Made by a program: the position numbers and the translations under genes. A DNA stretch of 5,789 bases from Bacillota bacterium. Lineage in GTDB: Bacteria; Bacillota; Clostridia; Lachnospirales; Cellulosilyticaceae. Of the stretch, positions 1-5,730 are shown one piece after another. The notes beneath the pieces were generated by a model. It was not told where the DNA came from. It saw nothing but the letters and a program-made list of their open reading frames with translations, and searched no databases. The stretch is taken from positions 1 to 5,789 of the forward strand of contig JAEXBC010000385.1 of NCBI GenBank assembly GCA_023457875.1. Direction: 5' to 3'. Every line of letters starts with the position of its first letter. Position 1 is the stretch's first letter.

Positions 1-1
1 T

Positions 2-997
2 TTGAATATTTATGATATTGCTCAGCGGGCCCAAGTATCTATTGCCACCGTCTCTAGAGTGCTTAATGGAAGTCCTAACGTAAGTGCTAAAACCAAAGAA
101 AAGGTTTTAGCCGTTATTGAAGAAGCAGGTTATACGCCAAATATTTTTGCTCGAGGTCTTGGACTCAATACCATGAAAATAATAGGGATTCTTTGTACAG
201 ATGTTTCTGATATCTATTTTGCAAAGGCTGTTTCTGTGATTGAAAATTCACTGAGGCAATATGGATATGATTCTCTCTTATGCTCCACGGGCACTAAACT
301 AGAGAGCAAACAAAAACACATTGAACTTCTATTGGCAAAACGTGTAGATGCCCTTATTTTAATTGGCTCCACTTTTAGAGAAGAGACAAATAATGCGCAT
401 ATTGAAGAGGCCGCAAAAAAGGTTCCTACAGTTATTATCAATGGACTGGTGGATATACCTAACACCTATTGTATTGTTTGCAACGAATATGAGGCCATGT
501 ATAATCTGGTTACTTCCCTTTATAACAAAGGCTGCCATGACATACTGTACCTTTATGATGTAGAAAGCTATAGTGGTTTACAGAAATTGAGCGGCTTTAA
601 AGCTGCCCACAAGGACTGTGGTTTAGCCATTAATCCTAGACTTATCTTAAAGGTAGAAAAGGATATGGCGAAAATAGAAGCTTCTGTTATTTCACTCATA
701 AACGAAGGCATAAACTTTCACGCGGTTGTTGCCTCTGAGGATCAGTTAGCAATTGGTGCCATGCACGCCCTACAAAATCATAACTACTCTATTCCTAATG
801 ACATCAGCGTAATTGGTTTTAATAATTCACTGCTTTGTGAATGTTGTATGCCTAAATTAACTAGTATAGATAATATGGTGGAAAATTTATGTACAACAGC
901 CATTAATGTGCTGACAGATGTATTTGAAGGGAAAAGCGTTACCAATAAAGTGACACTGAGTGCAAGACTGGTAGAAAGAAATACTTATAGGAGATAA
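2..997 (+). CDS. LacI-family transcriptional regulator (probably of hexuronate use)
   Basis: A DNA-binding repressor/activator of the LacI/GalR family. The N-terminal helix-turn-helix is clear (residues ~3-23, IYDIAQRAQVSIATVSRVLNG). It is followed by the rest of the headpiece (~24-48) and a hinge with ARGL at ~51-54. The periplasmic-binding-protein-like sugar-binding and dimerisation domain runs from about residue 59 to 331 and ends with the usual family pattern (ISVIGFNN, then LTSID). At 331 residues it is about full length for the family. The TTG at position 2 could be the real start, since many family members begin M-NIYDIA. It could also be an internal Leu codon with the start just left of the window, and the upstream ribosome site cannot be seen. 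The stop lies 4 bases before uxaC and the uxaC ribosome site overlaps the last codons, so the two are almost certainly co-transcribed. Control of uronate genes, as by LacI-type ExuR in Bacillus, is inferred from this position; the effector cannot be read from the sequence. Confidence 0.9.
   Translation: MNIYDIAQRAQVSIATVSRVLNGSPNVSAKTKEKVLAVIEEAGYTPNIFARGLGLNTMKIIGILCTDVSDIYFAKAVSVIENSLRQYGYDSLLCSTGTKLESKQKHIELLLAKRVDALILIGSTFREETNNAHIEEAAKKVPTVIINGLVDIPNTYCIVCNEYEAMYNLVTSLYNKGCHDILYLYDVESYSGLQKLSGFKAAHKDCGLAINPRLILKVEKDMAKIEASVISLINEGINFHAVVASEDQLAIGAMHALQNHNYSIPNDISVIGFNNSLLCECCMPKLTSIDNMVENLCTTAINVLTDVFEGKSVTNKVTLSARLVERNTYRR
989..994 (+). promoter_or_regulatory. Ribosome binding site of uxaC
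   Basis: AGGAGA lies 7 bases before the ATG at 1002, inside the last codons of the regulator gene. It supports 1002 over the next in-frame ATG at 1014 and makes translation of the two genes likely to be coupled. Confidence 0.75.
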
Positions 998-1001
998 ACT
1001 T

Positions 1002-2408
1002 ATGAAAAATTTTATGGACAAAGATTTTTTGCTTTCTAATGAAACGAGTAAAACCCTTTATCATGATTATGCAGCGGCTATGCCCATCATTGACTATCAC
1101 TGTCATATTAGCCCCAAAGAAATCGCCGAAAACAAAAGCTTTAGGAATATTACAGAAATTTGGCTTGGGGCTGATCACTATAAATGGCGTGCCATGCGTT
1201 CAAATGGCGTAGATGAAAAGTATATCACTGGCGATGCTAGTGATCGGGATAAATTTCAAAAATGGGCAGAAACCTTACCAAAAGCCATCGGAAATCCCCT
1301 TTATCACTGGACCCATTTAGAGCTTCGTAAATATTTTGGCTACCAAGGTATTCTAAATGGTGATACTGCCGAAGAAGTTTGGAAGCTTTGCAATGAAAAG
1401 CTTCAATCAGGCAGTCTGAAAGTGAGAGATATTATCGATCAATCAGATGTAAGGGTGATTTGTACAACTGATGATCCTGTCGATTCACTTGAATATCACA
1501 GACAAATTGCACAAGATGCTTCTTGTAAGGTAAAAGTACTTCCAGCCTGGAGACCTGATAAAGTCGTTAACATTGAAAAGCCCACCTTTATAAGTTACAT
1601 TCATCAGCTGGAAGCAGTCAGCAAAATGGCCATCACTAACCTAGATAGTCTATTTAAAGCCTTAGATAGTCGCTTAGATTTCTTTCAAGATATGGGCTGT
1701 GTGGCTTCTGACCATGGACTTGATTATGTAGTATATAACAGTGCTTCCTCTAAGGAGGTGGAAGCTATTTTCAAAAAAGCTTTACTAGGAGAAACTATTT
1801 CCGTTGATGAAATGGAGAAATATAAAACCACCCTTTTACTTTTCTTTGGAAAAGCCTATGCAAAACGCGGCTGGGTCATGCAGCTTCACTATGGTACACT
1901 TCGCGATAACAATGAGGCTATGTTTTCAAAAATCGGTGCTGACACTGGTTTTGACTGCATCAATACGCGTAGCTGCGCGAAGGCAACTGCTGCTTTCCTT
2001 AATGCTCTGGAGATGGAAAATGCCCTTCCTAAAACGATTATCTATTCCTTAAATCCAAATGACAATGCTTCTATTGGCACCATCATTGGCTGTTTCCAAA
2101 ACGCACAGGCTGCCTGTAAGCTTCAGCAAGGTTCAGCTTGGTGGTTTAATGACACCAAACAAGGGATGATCGATCAAATGACTAGCCTTGCTAATCTTTC
2201 GCTTCTGGGTAACTTTGTAGGTATGCTTACAGATTCTAGAAGCTTCTTATCTTACACAAGACATGATTACTTTAGACGTATCCTTTGTAAACTAATTGGC
2301 TCTTGGGTAGAAAATGGCGAATATCCCGCAGATATGAAAACCCTTGGACAAATGGTTAAGGATATTTCCTTCAACAATACCAATAACTATTTTAAGTTTA
2401 ATGCCTAA
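1002..2408 (+). CDS. uxaC: Uronate (glucuronate/galacturonate) isomerase UxaC
   Basis: Cytoplasmic isomerase converting D-glucuronate to D-fructuronate and D-galacturonate to D-tagaturonate, the first step of hexuronate breakdown. It belongs to the amidohydrolase superfamily (TIM barrel). The 468 residues are normal length for the family. Visible hallmarks in order: FMDKDFLLSNETSK near the N-terminus; the metal-ligand H-x-H in DYHCH (His33, His35); TTDDP (155-159); PAWRPDK (181-187); QLHYG (294-298); DTGFD (314-318); SLNPND (349-354); WWFND (380-384); LTDSRSF (409-415) and YTRHDYFRR (418-426). All are in place and unbroken, so the enzyme should be functional. The ATG at 1002 fits the usual MKxFMDxDFLL start and has a good ribosome site. 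The gene follows the LacI-type regulator by 4 bases and ends 20 bases before a strong hairpin terminator. No other uronate gene (uxaA, uxaB, uxuA, kdgK, kdgA, transporter) is visible; the rest of the pathway must be upstream or elsewhere. Confidence 0.97.
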   Translation: MKNFMDKDFLLSNETSKTLYHDYAAAMPIIDYHCHISPKEIAENKSFRNITEIWLGADHYKWRAMRSNGVDEKYITGDASDRDKFQKWAETLPKAIGNPLYHWTHLELRKYFGYQGILNGDTAEEVWKLCNEKLQSGSLKVRDIIDQSDVRVICTTDDPVDSLEYHRQIAQDASCKVKVLPAWRPDKVVNIEKPTFISYIHQLEAVSKMAITNLDSLFKALDSRLDFFQDMGCVASDHGLDYVVYNSASSKEVEAIFKKALLGETISVDEMEKYKTTLLLFFGKAYAKRGWVMQLHYGTLRDNNEAMFSKIGADTGFDCINTRSCAKATAAFLNALEMENALPKTIIYSLNPNDNASIGTIIGCFQNAQAACKLQQGSAWWFNDTKQGMIDQMTSLANLSLLGNFVGMLTDSRSFLSYTRHDYFRRILCKLIGSWVENGEYPADMKTLGQMVKDISFNNTNNYFKFNA

Positions 2409-2428
2409 TAAATGAGCGATTAACCAAT

Positions 2429-2478
2429 AATAAACAATCCCCCATGAAAGAATCATCTTTCATGGGGGATTGTTTATT
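2429..2478. terminator. Bidirectional intrinsic terminator between convergent genes
   Basis: A perfect 22-bp inverted repeat (arms 2429-2450 and 2457-2478) surrounds a 6-base loop. It has a CCCCCATGAAAG core and A/T-rich outer ends. Read on +, the stem ends in TTTATTTT, right after uxaC (stop at 2408). Read on -, it ends in TTTATTATT after the YhhN-family gene (stop codon at 2541-2543). Symmetry and position between two convergent genes suggest that it serves both. Confidence 0.88.
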
Positions 2479-2540
2479 TTCCTGTATGAGTATTTAGCTA
2501 TAAATACCAATGTTTTCGTTAATGTGTATGCACTATCTTA

Positions 2541-3236
2541 CTATTTTTCTACTAATGCGGCCTTGGAGGGGATGTCAATGGGAAATGCTAAACTTATAGC
2601 CAGTAAATCTTGGCCTATGTAATATACAGGTAAATTTAATATAAACAGATACTCCCATGCATTCACGCCAAATAGCCCAAAAACTAAAATCACGTCTGAA
2701 ATCAAAAACATAACAGCACCTATCACTATTAGTAAAACAGCTTTTTTATTCTCTTTATAATAATCAACAAGTGAGATAGCCTTTGTTACCATCAAACTAA
2801 TAATGAGCGTATAGGCCATAATCATTACTTTCATATTTTGAAAATTAAAATCACAACCATTTAAAATACCCATCAGCACTCCAAAAATCAAAATAAAGCA
2901 ACCTACATCTGCCCATCCTATTTTTTTTAGATGACAAAAACCTATTGTAAAAAAGATATGTGCAACGGCAAAGCTTATCACACCAAAGGTGAAGGTCATT
3001 TTACCATCTAATGCTAAGAAGGTATCTCCAAATAACGAGAAAACAAGTCCCAAAATAATCAAATAATCATAGGTTTTATGCTTTACATGAACTTTGTGAC
3101 TAGCTATTCCCGTTGCTACAAAAAATAAGCTAGTTATAATCTTAAGTATCGTTCCAAGAAAAGCTAAATCAAGTAATCTAACTGTAACAAGGCCTAGTAA
3201 TGATACAAGCATCACAAAAAACAAAACATAATGCAT
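2541..3236 (-). CDS. YhhN/TMEM86 (lysoplasmalogenase-like) family membrane protein
   Basis: A 231-residue integral membrane protein, almost wholly hydrophobic, with about eight membrane segments and a short charged C-terminal tail. The pattern fits the YhhN/TMEM86 family: Lys32 in an early helix (ILKIITSLFF), LVFSLFGDTFL (64-74, Asp71), SFAVAHIFF (88-96, His93), MFLISDVIL (176-184, Asp181) and PVYYIGQDLLA (203-213). Characterised members hydrolyse the vinyl-ether bond of lysoplasmalogens. This would fit an anaerobe whose membranes contain plasmalogens, but the substrate here is inferred. The start is set at the ATG at 3236 because a GAGGGGG site lies 9 bases before it. The reading frame is open to a GTG at 3266 (10 residues more), which has no ribosome site. 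The gene follows the oxidoreductase after 51 bases and probably shares its transcript. The stop is followed by the 2429-2478 terminator. Confidence 0.85.
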   Translation of the reverse strand: MHYVLFFVMLVSLLGLVTVRLLDLAFLGTILKIITSLFFVATGIASHKVHVKHKTYDYLIILGLVFSLFGDTFLALDGKMTFTFGVISFAVAHIFFTIGFCHLKKIGWADVGCFILIFGVLMGILNGCDFNFQNMKVMIMAYTLIISLMVTKAISLVDYYKENKKAVLLIVIGAVMFLISDVILVFGLFGVNAWEYLFILNLPVYYIGQDLLAISLAFPIDIPSKAALVEK

Positions 3237-3245
3237 TCGCCTTAT

Positions 3246-3254
3246 CCCCCTCTT
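3246..3254 (-). promoter_or_regulatory. Ribosome binding site deciding the YhhN-family start
   Basis: On the - strand AAGAGGGGG occupies these bases, with the GAGGGGG part 9 bases from the ATG at 3236. The longer GTG start at 3266 has no comparable purine-rich site upstream, so the shorter protein is preferred. Confidence 0.6.
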
Positions 3255-3287
3255 ATTCTTATGCACCGTTACATAAGATGCACTAGA

Positions 3288-4256
3288 TTATTCTCCAGGG
3301 TACTTTACGCCCCACTGTTTTCTTAAGTCATCCATAATACGAAGTACACGTATGGTCTCTGAATGTGGCATTTCTTCACACTCTACCTTACCCTCTTGAA
3401 TAGCCTTCACGCAGGCCATAACCTCATATTCAAAACCTGTAATCTGCTTAGGCATGGTATAGTATGCTATTTCATTTCGTTCCACATCAAAAACTCTAAT
3501 ACTTTGGCAGTTGTTGATATTTTCAACAACCATATATCCCTTATCTCCTGAGATAACCCCTTCTCTATCCGTTAAACATAAAGTTGTACTATTAAGGATT
3601 GCCATTTTTCCATCCCTATATTTAAAGGTGATACTATTTTGCAAATCAACACCTGTGTCTGCAAGGGTAGCCGTTGAAGAAATCTCTTCAATATCATCAC
3701 CAAATGCCATCAGTGCAAAGTTAATTGTATAAATACCTATATCTAACAGCGCGCCTCCCGCTAAGCTTGGCTCTATAACCCTTGGCTTATGGGCAATCAC
3801 ATAACCCAAATTAGCATTAAGTGTATTCACCTTTCCAATAATGCCACTTGCAATGACTTCATTAATTTTCTCTCTTGAGGGCATATATCTTGTCCAAATT
3901 GCTTCTGCAAGCAATAGTTTTTTGCTTTTTGCTAAGGCAATGATTTCTTCTGCCTGTTTCACATTAATGGTAAATGCCTTTTCACAGAGCACATGCTTAC
4001 CATGCTCTAAGCAAAGCTTCGCATGAGCATAATGGTGTGAATGAGGTGTTGCAATATAGACTAAATCCACCTGGCTATCTTGAACCATCTCTTCGTAAGA
4101 GCCATATGCCTTTTCAAAACCATATTCATCTGCAAATGCCTTAGCTCTTTCATATTCTCTTGCAGCCACTGCATAGCAACTTACTCCCTCCACTTCTGCT
4201 AGTGTTTTTGCCATAGTACTTGCAATATTCCCTGCCCCTAAAATAGCGATTTTCAT
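3288..4256 (-). CDS. Gfo/Idh/MocA-family NAD(P)-dependent oxidoreductase
   Basis: A cytoplasmic dehydrogenase of the Gfo/Idh/MocA family, 322 residues as expected. The N-terminal Rossmann fold opens with GAGNIA (7-12). IATPHSHHYAHA (68-79) follows, then the cofactor/substrate junction CEKAFTIN (91-98), with the catalytic-type Lys93. The C-terminal domain carries GGALLDIGIY (167-176), with Asp172 and Tyr176. The D-x-x-x-Y arrangement resembles the dimeric dihydrodiol dehydrogenase / xylose dehydrogenase branch rather than members with D-x-x-x-H. The motif is EKA where most relatives have EKP. The true substrate, probably a sugar, polyol or diol, cannot be read from the sequence. The start is the ATG at 4256, placed 8 bases after GGAGG; a TTG at 4271 would put that ribosome site inside the gene. 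It is the first gene of a probable two-gene unit with the YhhN-family protein, preceded by a promoter candidate at 4309-4337. Confidence 0.9.
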   Translation of the reverse strand: MKIAILGAGNIASTMAKTLAEVEGVSCYAVAAREYERAKAFADEYGFEKAYGSYEEMVQDSQVDLVYIATPHSHHYAHAKLCLEHGKHVLCEKAFTINVKQAEEIIALAKSKKLLLAEAIWTRYMPSREKINEVIASGIIGKVNTLNANLGYVIAHKPRVIEPSLAGGALLDIGIYTINFALMAFGDDIEEISSTATLADTGVDLQNSITFKYRDGKMAILNSTTLCLTDREGVISGDKGYMVVENINNCQSIRVFDVERNEIAYYTMPKQITGFEYEVMACVKAIQEGKVECEEMPHSETIRVLRIMDDLRKQWGVKYPGE

Positions 4257-4264
4257 ATTTTTTT

Positions 4265-4269
4265 CCTCC
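4265..4269 (-). promoter_or_regulatory. Ribosome binding site deciding the oxidoreductase start
   Basis: GGAGG on the - strand, 8 bases upstream of the ATG at 4256. It overlaps codons that a TTG start at 4271 would use, so the ATG is preferred. Confidence 0.8.
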
Positions 4270-4308
4270 AAGTCTGTTAGTTATGCTAATGATTTTGTTT
4301 CTATCTCT

Positions 4309-4337
4309 ACTATATCTTTTCTAATTCATCTAAACAA
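4309..4337 (-). promoter_or_regulatory. Candidate sigma-A promoter of the oxidoreductase/YhhN unit
   Basis: On the - strand: -35 TTGTTT (4332-4337), a 17-bp spacer, -10 TATAGT (4309-4314). The -10 matches the consensus at 5 of 6 bases, the -35 at 3 of 6, and the spacing is ideal. Transcription would begin near 4302, leaving a leader of about 45 bases. A near-perfect A/T palindrome at 4348-4363 lies just upstream of the -35. AT-rich DNA makes chance matches common. Confidence 0.5.
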
Positions 4338-4411
4338 TATACTTTTCATAATTTATAACTTATACTTCACGCTATATGCATTCTTTGGCACTAAGGCATT
4401 TTCTTTAAGGT

Positions 4412-5245
4412 TTATTTCAAGGCAAAAAAACACAACACAATTAGCCCAAGGACTATACGATACCACCCAAAGATTTTGAAATCGTGCTTTTTAATATAGC
4501 TCATTAGGAACTTTACAACAAGAATGGATACGATGAATGCAACCACCATTCCCAGTCCCAAGACAACTAATTCTCCACTGGTGAAATCAAAACCAAATTT
4601 CACTATTTTTATGGCACTTAAACCAAACATAACTGGCACAGCTAAAAAAAACGTGAATTCTGCAGCTGCAATTCTGGATACACCAATCAGCAATGCACCA
4701 ATAATGGTGGCACCAGAGCGTGACGTTCCTGGTATAATTGACAACACCTGAAATAGACCAATAATCAGTGCTGAGGAATAAGTAATATCTGTCAATCGAT
4801 TAATACGGAATGTATGTCTCTTATTTCGATTCTCAATCAAGATAAATGCAATACCATAAAAAATCAAAGCTAACGCAATGACAACAGGAGTATGCAAATG
4901 TGCCTCAATATACTCATCAAATAAAATCGTTACAACAGCTCCTGGTATGCACGCAATCACAACCTTAAACCATATAGAGAAAATTTCCTTCTTGATAACA
5001 GGCTCTGTTTTATTCTTAAACTGAAATGGAAACATCTTGTTCCAGAATATCCCGACAACCGCCAATATAGCCCCGAGCTGAATGACTACAAAAAACATTT
5101 CCTTAAAAGCATCACTCATATTAAGCTTTACAAATTCATCAACAAGAAGCATATGACCAGTGCTACTAATGGGTAGCCACTCAGTGACCCCCTCAACAAT
5201 ACCAATCAAAATCACCTTCAACATTTCCATCAAACCAATATCCAT
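4412..5245 (-). CDS. uppP: Undecaprenyl-diphosphatase UppP (BacA type)
   Basis: An integral membrane phosphatase that removes a phosphate from undecaprenyl pyrophosphate, regenerating the lipid carrier for peptidoglycan and other envelope polymers. Raised levels give bacitracin tolerance in known cases. The 277 residues are normal length. The first catalytic signature, EGVTEWLPISSTGH (18-31), carries Glu18, Glu22, Ser28 and His31. The second, PGTSRSGAT (172-180), carries Arg176. All family-critical residues are present. Several hydrophobic segments follow the known BacA topology, and the basic loop IENRNKRH (137-144) lies between helices. The ATG at 5245 has GGGAGG 10 bases upstream; in-frame ATGs at 5230 and 5224 would shorten the usual N-terminus. 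It appears to be a single-gene unit: a terminator hairpin lies upstream (5352-5390) and the next - strand gene begins 155 bases downstream. No hairpin terminator was found in that gap, so some read-through into the oxidoreductase is possible. Confidence 0.97.
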   Translation of the reverse strand: MDIGLMEMLKVILIGIVEGVTEWLPISSTGHMLLVDEFVKLNMSDAFKEMFFVVIQLGAILAVVGIFWNKMFPFQFKNKTEPVIKKEIFSIWFKVVIACIPGAVVTILFDEYIEAHLHTPVVIALALIFYGIAFILIENRNKRHTFRINRLTDITYSSALIIGLFQVLSIIPGTSRSGATIIGALLIGVSRIAAAEFTFFLAVPVMFGLSAIKIVKFGFDFTSGELVVLGLGMVVAFIVSILVVKFLMSYIKKHDFKIFGWYRIVLGLIVLCFFALK

Positions 5246-5255
5246 TATTTAATAT

Positions 5256-5261
5256 CCTCCC
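5256..5261 (-). promoter_or_regulatory. Ribosome binding site of uppP
   Basis: GGGAGG on the - strand, 10 bases upstream of the ATG at 5245. It is a strong match, with spacing at the long end of normal. Confidence 0.7.
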
Positions 5262-5277
5262 TTTTAAAATAAATTGC

Positions 5278-5295
5278 ACTTGCAGTACTACTTGC
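5278..5295. repeat. Short direct repeat ACTTGC in the uppP leader
   Basis: ACTTGC occurs at 5278-5283 and 5290-5295, start to start 12 bases, with the palindrome AGTACT between (5284-5289). It would cover the first transcribed bases if the candidate uppP promoter is right. A role as a regulator site is speculative; the repeats are short. Confidence 0.35.
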
Positions 5296-5301
5296 GTTTT
5301 A

Positions 5302-5330
5302 ATTTTCCTACTAAATAGCAAAGCAATCAA
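5302..5330 (-). promoter_or_regulatory. Weak candidate promoter of uppP
   Basis: On the - strand: -35 TTGATT (5325-5330), a 17-bp spacer, -10 GAAAAT (5302-5307), each matching consensus at 4 of 6 bases. A promoter is needed between the 5352-5390 hairpin and the uppP start, and this is the best-spaced candidate I see there. Transcription would start near 5295. Confidence 0.35.
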
Positions 5331-5351
5331 GAAACTACTCGTCACTATGCC

Positions 5352-5390
5352 AAAAAGCCCGCTGACACTTTTCGTGTCAGTGGGCTTTTT
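5352..5390. terminator. Intrinsic terminator hairpin upstream of uppP
   Basis: A 17-bp stem (arms 5352-5368 and 5374-5390) with a 5-base loop, a GC-rich core (GCCCGCTGACAC) and an A5/T5 outer end, so it can work on either strand. The only imperfection is the pair 5361/5381. It is a G-U wobble in a + strand transcript but an A-C mismatch in a - strand transcript. On the - strand the hairpin begins 17 bases after the stop of the 5408-5659 reading frame, a normal place for a terminator. No + strand gene lies nearby to its left. Confidence 0.85.
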
Positions 5391-5407
5391 ACAGGTTTCT
5401 TAGGCCT

Positions 5408-5659
5408 TTACTTTAACTGACTACTTTTTATGTGTAATCTACCCATCTTTTTCAGTCCATCTACTAACATATAAGGGTCTGTGGGTCTAATACAAATGTT
5501 TTGCATTTGATCTACCGTGTTATCCATGCGTCCAGCATTGCAATACGGTAAAGTCATTATACTATGTATGCCCATACGAAACAATATTGACAGTTGTTTG
5601 TAATTTAGTAATCTTGCGTTGTAAATAATGTGGTAATACCAACGAACTAGTGCCCACAA
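5408..5659 (-). CDS. Unrecognised 83-codon reading frame, possibly a gene remnant
   Basis: I do not recognise this product. The frame is open from the TGA at 5675-5677 to the TAA at 5408-5410. The first possible start is a TTG at 5659 with no ribosome site; the ATG at 5575 also lacks one. The residues look protein-like rather than random (for example QNICIRPTDPYMLVDGLKK near the C-terminus), with no membrane segment or known motif. The stop is followed after 17 bases by a strong hairpin terminator, as expected at the end of a real gene. It may therefore be the 3' end of a decayed gene, a small unannotated gene, or a chance frame. Without the start signals I lean to remnant or chance. Confidence 0.25.
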   Translation of the reverse strand: MWALVRWYYHIIYNARLLNYKQLSILFRMGIHSIMTLPYCNAGRMDNTVDQMQNICIRPTDPYMLVDGLKKMGRLHIKSSQLK

Positions 5660-5687
5660 GCTATTACAACAGTATCAACACAAATAT

Positions 5688-5708
5688 AAGTCATATTATT
5701 ATTGACTT
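5688..5708. repeat. Inverted repeat AAGTCA-N9-TGACTT over the -35 region
   Basis: Two perfect 6-base arms (5688-5693 and 5703-5708) are separated by 9 A/T bases. The right arm overlaps the -35 element TTGACT of the + strand promoter candidate. The size and placement are those of a dimeric regulator site. Confidence 0.4.
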
Positions 5709-5730
5709 TCATGAGTAATCAGTCTAATAT
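5702..5730 (+). promoter_or_regulatory. Candidate sigma-A promoter for a gene beyond the right edge
   Basis: TTGACT (5702-5707, 5 of 6 consensus), a 17-bp spacer, TAATAT (5725-5730, 4 of 6). The predicted start is near 5737. No ribosome site with a convincing start codon follows within the window; the ATG at 5773 is open to the edge but has no purine-rich site before it. The regulated gene is probably to the right. Confidence 0.55.

Noticed and set aside
931..946. GAAAAGCGTTACCAAT resembling a catabolite-responsive (cre) site near the end of the regulator gene
   Set aside because: The right half fits the consensus but the left half lacks the essential TG, and the site is inside coding sequence far from any promoter.
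939..1178. Reverse-strand open frame across the regulator/uxaC junction
   Set aside because: It lies opposite two well-supported genes, has no recognisable product and no supported start signals.
1640..1682. Repeated TAGATAGTC words within uxaC
   Set aside because: They encode LDS residues in the normal protein sequence and look like chance codon repetition.
3237..3266. Ten-residue N-terminal extension of the YhhN-family protein from a GTG at 3266
   Set aside because: No ribosome site before the GTG, whereas GAGGGGG is well placed for the ATG at 3236. The extension is also basic and unlike a needed part of the first membrane helix.
4257..4271. Five-residue extension of the oxidoreductase from a TTG at 4271
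   Set aside because: It would place the GGAGG ribosome site inside the gene; the Rossmann fold begins right at the ATG at 4256.
4348..4363. 16-bp near-palindrome (ATAATTTATAACTTAT) upstream of the oxidoreductase promoter candidate as a Fur/PerR-type operator
   Set aside because: It is composed almost only of A and T in an AT-rich gap, and the match to such boxes is poor. I would not call it without comparative data.
4364..4411. Hairpin terminator for uppP
   Set aside because: GCATT-type words repeat directly rather than in inverted order and there is no stem followed by a T-run on the - strand.
5587..5615. TTGACA (5587-5592) on the + strand as a promoter -35
   Set aside because: No acceptable -10 occurs 16-18 bases downstream; the nearest is TAATCT, with 3 of 6 matches.
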